Shown here in pieces: positions 56,233-64,000 of a stretch of DNA of 64,000 bases (position 1 is the stretch's first letter; every line of letters starts with the position of its first letter). The notes under the pieces are model-generated. The model saw nothing but the letters and a program-made list of their open reading frames with translations, was not told where the DNA came from and did no database searches. This DNA is from Polytrichum commune (lineage: Eukaryota; Streptophyta; Polytrichopsida; Polytrichales; Polytrichaceae): contig OX485806.1 of the NCBI GenBank assembly GCA_950295325.1, forward strand, positions 39,308,001-39,372,000. The letters are read 5' to 3'. A program made the position numbers and the translations under genes.

Positions 56233-56829
56233 AAACATTTCAAACCTTGGAAAACTGTCAAAGCAACTATAGTTAACTAAATTTGTTTTTCAATACATTT
56301 TAGGGAACAACTATAGTTAATAAATAAAAATTCAAACCGATTAGAAGAACAACTATAGTTAACTAGAAAAAAAATTAAGACTGGATTCAAGAACAACTAT
56401 CGTCAACTAGAAAAATTCCAAGTAGTACTACATATTTGAAGAAGTTCGCCTCTTGATTTGCTTCAGTTGAGGGTCTTTAATATGCTCGGGTCACTGAGGA
56501 TCATCAAGAAACGCTTTTATATAATCACTCGCAGTGATGGGCTCCGAAACAACCTTCATGTACATCACCAACACAGATACCACACTAATGACACTACAAC
56601 ACTACAATATAATTCCGTGAACATGTTGCGCTCAACTTTTAATTAATTAGATTTTTAGTTAACTAGATATAACTAGATATAACTATATTTTTTGATAGAG
56701 TAAATTCAAAACAACTATAGTTAAGTGCATTTTATAGCATTTCAAATTGCGAACAACTATAGTTACAAAAGGCACCTAGTTAAGTAATATTTTTATTAGT
56801 TGGTTAGTTGTCCAAGGTCTGAAACATTT
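56233..56829. mobile_element. MITE with palindromic AACTATAGTT motif array
   Basis: Terminal inverted repeats of ~24 bases (AAACATTTCAAACCTTGG versus AAATGTTTCAGACCTTGG) bound a region with about six copies of AACAACTATAGTTAACTA. These lie near 56263, 56306, 56349, 56391 (one variant), 56710 and 56752, and their core AACTATAGTT is a palindrome. The left end directly touches the target duplication of the hAT copy. Confidence 0.75.
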
Positions 56830-57937
56830 CCATTGCTTGAATGCAAATGGTAATACAACATCATTGAATGTCCTCATAAATCACATGTCCAAATGCCACT
56901 TCTTAGAAAACAAGGTTGTATGTGAGCTTTCATAGAAGACATTCATAGAGTTCATATATTACTTGGACCCTACATTGTCCAAAAATTGATTTCAACTAAT
57001 GTAAACATTCACGATTCATAAGAAATGCACACCAAGCCACAAATAACCAAATCTTGACGCATAGACATGTATTATCAATAAAATATGTTTTTAGTATATA
57101 GAGACTTATGCACGATTTCTAGACATAACATAATTTAATATGTTCACTTCTATCAGCAGACCCAATGATAGAAATGACAACACCTAATCCTAGATGTGGA
57201 TTGCATTGCTTGTTGTAGCATGTGTTAGTTGCATGCACAATGTTTTCTTTGTGAAGAAATACACATCTAGAGTGAATATTTTATTATATTGCTTCTCAAA
57301 GAATGTATAATTGGGGTATTCATCATAGTCTTCTAATTTCTTCTTCCAAATAATTTGTTTTACAATGTGCATGTGTCAACTGTGCAAAAGTGCTCTCAAA
57401 TACAATATTGATTTTGGACAAGTCTTTGTCCATAAGTATTGAAATCTTGGTTACTATACATATACCATATAGAATTATTAATTGACAATGTCTAAAGTTA
57501 GCAATTATCTTCATTCAAACCAACATTCCTTGCGGTATCATCCATAAATGATTTATTTTAACTCTCATTGTTTGATACATCATAAACCTTCACATGCTTT
57601 GATTATTTAAAGAGTTTCAACCTAAAGCTATATAATCTTGTTATACAAGGAATTTATTTGCCTTCAAATTAAAAATATGTACTTCACCAAGTTATTTGAG
57701 GACACCAAGTTGTATGGATGTGTTCTTTAGAAAGTTATCTACAACTTTGCTTGACATAAATTTTCTAGCCTTCCAACCTTCATATAACATCAAATGAACA
57801 TATCAAATGAACATATAGATAGATAGATATTAATGCTATTATCAAATGAACAAACTATGCTACCATGTGAAAAATGCTTGAGCCTTGAAGTTTGTATGTA
57901 AAAATTCAACAACTTTGCACCCATGGTAATATTAGTA
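56830..57937. other. AT-rich intergenic DNA
   Basis: No gene is seen. A GATA run lies at 57814-57827 with a small tandem duplication ATCAAATGAACATAT just before it. Confidence 0.35.
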
Positions 57938-58745
57938 CAATCCTACCTCTTTAATACAACACTCGAAAATATGACAACCTCGATATAATGACACAAATTT
58001 TGTACCAGACTTTCTAGAATCTACCTCTATAATACGACACTCCCGGACCCCCAAAATGTCATATTATAGAGGTAATAAATGCATATATGGCAGGTCCTAC
58101 ACATGCAAAGTACATAGTTATTATGAAATTTATGTAACTTTCACATATGAGATGTGGGTGGATTTTTTGATGTAAAACGATGTCAAAACATGGGGTTCCT
58201 TTGATTTGCATATTGCTGAAAAAATATTGAAATTGTGCCTCTTTTGGTGGTAGTTTTGCTCAATTGTGAGTTGTATTGGCATAGTTGTGACTACTTTAAG
58301 GTTGGTAGAGTTTTTGAAGTTGATTTCAAGACAACGATCTACTTTTGATTTGATCATTTTGATTGGCATATTGTTGGAAAGCTATTAAAATAACACATCA
58401 TTTGGTGGTAGTTTTGCTTAATATTGAATTTGACAAAGGTATGACACTAATGGGTGATATACAAACTATACTTTGGTGATTTTAATGTGAAGTGACAACA
58501 TCAACAACCTATTGGTTCCTTCTTCAAGTCCACATAGATTGCATGGGAGAGATTTGCATATCTATAAAATTATTTGAAAAATGTTTATTTTATATATGTG
58601 GTCAAATATCTATTGTGTGTATTCATGAAGTACCTTGTTATGATGACAAAGAGGTCCAATTTGTCATATTATTGAATTTGTGACACCTCAATAATATGAC
58701 GGTTTTCTCATTTATGAAACGTTTCATATTAAAGAGGTAGGACTG
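57938..58745 (+). mobile_element. Emigrant/pogo-like (Tc1/mariner) non-autonomous element
   Basis: The ends are CAATCCTACCTCTTTAATA and, inverted, CAGTCCTACCTCTTTAATA, flanked by TA on both sides. Plant Emigrant-type ends read CAGTAAAACCTCTATAAATT, the same layout. The subterminal CCTCTATAATACGACACTCC and its inverse TATTATAGAGG are also typical. At 808 bp it has no recognisable pogo transposase. Confidence 0.8.
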
Positions 58746-58749
58746 TATC

Positions 58750-59345
58750 CGAAACCAAATGAGTAGCCAAGTTTCAATGTTGGTGTACCCACTCACAACA
58801 TTATATTGGTTGGCAATTCCAATTTCTAGGGAGCTTCTAGGGTAGGTATCTATAATGAGGTTGAATCGAAGACCCATCATAGAGAATATTGGGTAGTTAT
58901 TGCAAGCTCTCTATGGTGATAAGTAAACGTGCATGTCCCAACCACTCCAAAAATCAACCTTAGATCAAGGGTTGTTGATTTTCCTTGTTGAACTTGTTTT
59001 TGTTTTGTTTTGTAGTGGACTCTTTAGACCCATCCTCGATGAAGTTTTGCGCTCCCCATTCCCCTTTCCCATGCTCCATTGCTTCTATGTGCCACCTCAT
59101 TTGTATATCACCAATATGAATAATCCTTAGTCAAGAGATTCAAAACAACATTGAGGGAATGTGGTTTGGACTCACGAGGGCGAGTTGCATTGATAAAGGG
59201 TCCACTAAGCCCAAATTTGAGATTTAGAATGGGAGAAGAGAATCACCTTACAAGATAACCCCCACATGTTTAGGGGGAGGAATACATTCTATACCACTAA
59301 GATTGGAAGGAAGGTTCTTCAAGCCAATAATGTGCCTCTTGAACT
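58750..59345. other. Intergenic DNA
   Basis: No gene is recognised. The end of this stretch leads into the LINE relic and may include more of it in decayed form. Confidence 0.3.
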
Positions 59346-59349
59346 TATC

Positions 59350-59620
59350 CATCAAAAATGGCACAAAGGTGCTCACTCCTAGGCTTAAGCGGGGTAATGT
59401 TTGTGATGAGTCCACAAGCTTCTTTTTTTATTAAAAAAATCCTAATTGTCTGGTCGATCTTGAACACAAATGTGGCTAATAACTCTTGGAGGGCAAGGTT
59501 CAACTCAAATGTTGATGATAAGTGTTTCATGTGCATGTCTGACATTTTATGAAACTATCGCGCATGGATTTTGGGATTGTAGACTCGTTGGGATCGTAGA
59601 CTCGTTCACATATGAAGCAA
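59350..59620 (+). pseudogene. Decayed LINE-type zinc-binding region, second relic
   Basis: One frame gives ILIVWSILNTNVANNSWRAR then KCFMCMSDIL and a stop. The next frame continues ETIAHGFWDCRL. Together they spell the CxxC...ETxxHxxxxC signature of the zf-RVT domain found after plant LINE reverse transcriptases. A frameshift splits the motif. The reverse transcriptase itself is not visible upstream. Confidence 0.6.
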
Positions 59621-59624
59621 TTTT

Positions 59625-61055
59625 TGTCATTGCTCAAGTTCAAGTGGTTAAATCCACTCAATACACAACATCCTACTTTTTGTGCTCAAGACAAGAAGTC
59701 CAAATCCTAACTCTAACCCTCAAACGCTCCAAAATATACAATATGTCAAAATATTGCCACGACCTCTGCCTAAAATCCTACCCAAAACAATTCAACAAGC
59801 AACTGGAGGTTTATACTCCTGCATTTCCTAAAACAAACCAATTATATAATTCACCTCCACATCATAGTAAGAATCACATAGGGCATCCTTGAGAACCTTC
59901 AACTCAATGACACTCAATTGAGCTAATGGCTCAGACAACAACTTGCATATTTGAGTCGCTTTGACAAACAATGGCTCTTCTTGAACCGACCCACATTTTG
60001 CACATGCTAGTTATCCACATACTCACTTGTTGTCACCCATGATGCCTCTCAATGTTTGCCATATCCCCCAACATGACCTGATTTCCTTCGATTTGGGATC
60101 CCCAACTAGAGTTTTTTTTTCCCCTCTCTCATTGGCACACAATATGTGAATGCCTTGAACCACCTAAAATTGGCACCAATTTTGAATATGTATGTCAACT
60201 ACGAGGTGAGTTATAAAAAACTTGGCAAAGAGGTTGTGGGTTTTGTTCTCGGAGTGATCTCCAGTGGTGGATCCAAACTCTTTTCAACACTTCACATAAT
60301 AGACCTTTACTACACCCACAAAATTATGGTTTGAAAACTTCAAATGTGATTGGTGATCCTCTAAGGTTATTAGTTTCAAGTCTTTCCTAAATTTCTCTTT
60401 GGTTAACAAGTATGTAGCCATAACATGGGCACTCACCAATGTAAACTTCATGTCAAATGCTACATATGTTAGTGTTCTCACCACGAACTCTAGACTTGCA
60501 TTTTATATATAAAAATTGAAAGGGAAGATCTACAACATGAATACTTTCAAGTAATAATATGAGTTTTGCATATGTGTCGTCCTTAACACACTCACAATAT
60601 CCAATAAGTTTTGGACAAGCATAGGCATCAACATGTGAGAAAAATTTCAACTTCAAAACATTGCAAACTTGGTTTGTGACCAACAACCTCACTAGAATCA
60701 AGCTCCTTAAAAAATGCAACTTCTCATTTCATTTGCCTCCTCTCTTTAACAATTGAATCACAGAGTAAAGCTATACATTATTCCAAGTATATAGAATGCA
60801 TTGTTTTGCACAATTTTGTTTTATAAACATTGTTGGGTTGTAAGTTGAGTCATTGAGCATGTCAAAAGTTGCAATTGATGAATTTCAAACACGTGTTCGA
60901 CACAAGAAAGTCATGATGCAATAGTGCAGTAATTTCAAGTTTTTGATAATAATGTTAGTGCCAACATGCTTGGGGGTTCCACCTTTAATATATAAAATTG
61001 TGTTCTAAAATATGATTTGTATAACTTATTTTAATTGACATAAGCACCTAACATT
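59625..61055. other. AT-rich intergenic DNA
   Basis: Short frames occur on both strands with no recognisable domain. No repeat boundary is seen. Confidence 0.3.
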
Positions 61056-61059
61056 ACAC

Positions 61060-61300
61060 AACTCTTTGGCTCCGTTTTGTGGAATCAGGTATCACATAAG
61101 CATAGCTCTCTTTTAATTTCAAAATTCCCAGTTTATGGAGAGGATTCAAGCTGTTAACTGTGAAATTGCCGACAAGTGGTTGTAAATTATTATAGTTTTT
61201 TAATATTTTTAATTTAATTACAACCTCTTTCTTTGGCAGAAGCCCATCATGTAGTTGCTTAATAGTGTTATGCAACAATGAGATATTTAATATTACACTA
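61060..61300 (-). repeat. Dispersed repeat G, copy 3 (inverse)
   Basis: On the minus strand it reads AACACTATTAAGCAACTACA, AATTTACAACCACTTGTCGG and AGCTATGCTTATGTGATAC, aligning with 47580-47830. Its minus-strand frame (LLPKKEVVIKLKILKN...) is the longest kept in the family, but I do not recognise a protein. Confidence 0.68.
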
Positions 61301-62418
61301 AAAACCTTTCAGGTAGGACATGTTGAATTGGATCTCACTTTGTTGGAAGTCTCTCAAATGCACATTATTTTCCATCCAAAAGAAATATTTTAACCCACAA
61401 CACAAACCTCCAATTTTATATATTATGGGTTGAAATACAGTGTGCACCCACAACAATATTCCCTAATATGTTTTTTGTGCTAGTAGTGTGGCCCACAAAT
61501 ATTAACTATAAAAAAATTTAGATAGATAGACAGAGAGATAAATGGATGTGCCAGCTTCTTGGGGGAAGTAGTTAAGCGTGTAAGACACATTCTTTACCTA
61601 TGGGCTTCTACCTCTTTATTATAGTGATATTTGTATTATATCTATATACTAGTTGGAAATAAGAGTTGTTTTCATTGTTCTTCACCACATCATTTTAGAG
61701 GGAGTTATTTTTTATAATAATTTAAAATAATAAATATTAAAATCACTTAATCTTTGTTTCAATTGGCTAAAAAGACAAGTTTCCTAGCTTATTGAGATTT
61801 TTTGATTTTGTTTTTTAAACCCCATGTAGTGAAAAGGGGATATGTTGAAACTCAACTAGTCAACCATGTCTTTTGTATCCTCTTTTGGAAGCGTCTCAAA
61901 TGGACTTTGCACCTTGAACTTGGTGTTTGAAATAAAATAGTGAACCCAAACGGAGAGATAGAATGTGGACTTCACGAGGAAGCAAGTATAGATGAAGCGT
62001 CCCTTTGTCCACATGCCAAAGTGAGCTCATAATGCCATTCAATTGCTTCCATTAAGTGGGTGACCATGGAATTTGATTTGAGGTAAATGGCATATACCGA
62101 TGGAATTCGGGTTTTATGAATGTCAAACATTATGCGATTCTAAGGTTGTTACAAGTTATACAAGTGAAGATGCTCAATGAACTTTTATAACTTTTGTAAA
62201 AAGTATGTTCTTCATGGGGTCGAAAGTGGGTACGAGTACCGACTTTGCTCTATTTCATGCATGTTATTTATTCACCTCCACTTTCATTCCTTGCCCTCCA
62301 AGGTCAAAAACCGTGTGCCCTCGCCATTTTCACCCTCCATCTAGAAGCACGAAAACATAATTTGCGGCTTGAATTTTTTGTTCTTTAGTTGAAGCCTAAA
62401 TGGTTGATAGTTGAAGCC
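61301..62418. other. AT-rich intergenic DNA
   Basis: No gene is seen. A GATAGA run lies at 61521-61540, and AGTTGAAGCC occurs near 62387 and 62409 beside the next element. Confidence 0.35.
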
Positions 62419-62984
62419 TAGGAATGCTATCTTGTGAGCGGTGAGCGGTGAGCAGTGAGCCGTGAGCAGAAAATTTGAATTTTTATTCTTCAAATTTTTG
62501 AATGAAATGTTTGATATAGACCCTATGACCGTGGAGAATTTATGGTTTCATTCTATAAAATCTGCATATTATTTAACAAAAATTAATCAAGGTCCTATTT
62601 CCTTTTTTTGAGTTTTCGTGGATAAATACTTAAAATTTTAATTTACATTCTTATCCCTTATTTTATGTTCCCTATTATTTTGGAAGTTTTTTTTCTAATT
62701 TTTTTTTTCGTTTTCTTCCGTTTCTTTTTATGGATGGTTTTTTCAAAAGTTTATAATTTCTTCCACTCCACGGTTATAGGCACCATCCACAGTTAAACGT
62801 ACCATCTACTTTTAGTCATATTTGTAAAGAAACTATACGAAGAGTCCTACTCGGTGTAAGAATTAAGTCAAATATTCTGATTTTTTAATAAAAAATTCAA
62901 ATTTTCTGCTCACCGCTCCCCGCTCACTGCTCACTGCTCACCGCTCACTGCTCACTGCTCACCGCTCAAAAGATAGCGTCGCTG
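62419..62984. mobile_element. Foldback-like element with 7-bp repeat arrays in its ends
   Basis: The outer 13 bases are TAGGAATGCTATC and, inverted, CAGCGACGCTATC. Inside them both ends carry tandem GTGAGCR units, five on the left (62434-62469) and about eight to nine on the right (62908-62967). Both arrays then run into AGAAAATTTGAATTTTT. AGTTGAAGCC flanks both sides (62409-62418 and 62985-62994), although an extra copy upstream weakens it as a target duplication. Non-coding. Confidence 0.8.
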
Positions 62985-63374
62985 AGTTGAAGCCGTGTTT
63001 GGTGAAATCATGCATTTTTTCTTCTTCAAACAATACATCTAAGAGCAACTAGAACTCGTTCACATGATTCACAAAAAGGGTGAGGTCGCTTAAGACTCTA
63101 GAACGGAACACATTACTTTGGATGTTCAACAGCTAGACTTGACATTCGCTTGAACAAGGCATTTTGCTCTAGAGCCAATAAAATTTAGCATTTATCACGT
63201 GTCAATTGTCCTTGAGTCAAAAAATTAAATGACTTTGGTAGGATTGGAATGAAAAAATATGTGTACTTGAGTCTTAAAATATGGTTGCAAAGTCACAGCA
63301 AAACGTGAGGGATCTGATGGTGGTGAACATAAGCGTGGGCCAACTTGTACACCAATAACTCTTGGTTTCCAAGT
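62985..63374. other. Intergenic DNA
   Basis: Nothing is recognised between the foldback-like element and repeat H. Confidence 0.3.
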
Positions 63375-63712
63375 CTCCAACTTCAGTTATGGTATCACCA
63401 AGGAATTGATAGTGTTGAAGCGATAAACACATGTCCTTGGTTTTGAGTGTTAAAGTGAGGAGGAGTTTGTTTTCAAAATGAATGGTTAAGACAAACTTTA
63501 GACATTGGTAATGTGTTTGAGCCGACTTTTGGCTTCAAAATTGCATAGATTTTTCAATTTATTTGAAGAAATGTAATTGCCAAAAAAATGCAATCCTCCT
63601 AGTTTCGATCTTCCTACACTAGAAAATTTTGCACCACCTTGTACTTCTCCTAATCTAGTGCCAAATATCTTAAGTGATTGGTTATGAGTGGCTCTACCTT
63701 AATACATGTTGA
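63375..63712 (+). repeat. Dispersed repeat H, copy 2
   Basis: It aligns with 19196-19545 over its length in the same orientation, ~85% by eye. The 51-bp hairpin next to copy 1 is absent here. Confidence 0.8.
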
Positions 63713-64000
63713 TTTAGCTTACCACCTTGATGATATTTGGGTTAGTCACCTTTACAAATATCAAACCACCCACCATCCTCCATAATTAGTAGTGCTATCC
63801 ACCGAGCTTTGACACGCTTGACTGTTTTGGACGAGGTGGGCTAATTAGGAGGCAACATGTGGCTATGAGATGCCGTCCAACTTGTACTATGGGCATTCTA
63901 TAATGAAAAGCGAGTCTGACAACATTTTATCTTACTAATAACCACTTTAGAGACACACCATAATCAATATTGGCATTAAACTTGGTTTTCATCGGCAAAT
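63713..64000. other. Intergenic DNA to the window end
   Basis: I see nothing recognisable here. Confidence 0.3.

Overview
This window is nuclear DNA of a flowering plant. Three things show it: a five-exon gene of the plant-specific AIRP2 RING ubiquitin-ligase family with GT-AG introns, decayed Ty1/copia and LINE-type retroelements, and dense small non-autonomous DNA transposons (MITEs) in AT-rich sequence. I cannot name the species. Only one gene is convincingly intact. All calls were made by reading the sequence, without any search.

Layout. 1-2440 is unclassified, first C-rich and then AT-rich. 2440-3335 holds a fragment of an LTR retroelement in + orientation, with a primer-binding-site-like motif for tRNA-Asp and a broken ORF ending in an RNase H1 N-terminal (Cauli_VI-type) domain. 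3350-5945 is a decayed, internally deleted copia polyprotein on the minus strand, with its tRNA-iMet primer site and part of its 5' LTR at 5930-6570. 6600-10570 is AT-rich intergenic DNA with one insertion flanked by a 15-bp repeat. 10742-16676 (minus strand) is the AIRP2-like gene. It encodes 246 residues in five coding exons, and each of its four introns carries its own tandem repeat; intron 4 also contains a MITE. 16677-18556 is its upstream flank, with GA-rich tracts and a degenerate duplication.

From 18.5 kb to the end I see no complete gene. The DNA is a mosaic of transposons and dispersed repeats. The recognisable groups are: (i) PIF/Harbinger-like MITEs with TTA/TAA target duplications and ends starting GGGG or GGGCC; (ii) elements flanked by TA whose ends are themselves small palindromes (CACTAAAT...ATTTAGTG); (iii) hAT-like elements with 8-bp target duplications, including two inverted copies at 54.5 and 55.7 kb and a ~660-bp family at 27.0 and 52.5 kb; (iv) an Emigrant/pogo-like element at 57.9 kb; (v) an element at 62.4 kb whose ends carry arrays of a 7-bp unit; and (vi) unclassified dispersed repeats. 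Two decayed LINE-type reverse-transcriptase zinc-binding regions lie at 25.2-26.2 kb and 59.35-59.62 kb.

I see no operon, CRISPR array, defence system or new gene cluster. The points most worth following are structural: tandem repeats in every intron of a stress-signalling gene, a MITE family carrying a tRNA-like fold without an anticodon arm, one transposon copy flanked by a 165/186-bp direct repeat instead of a normal 8-bp duplication, and the palindromic-end and 7-bp-array elements.
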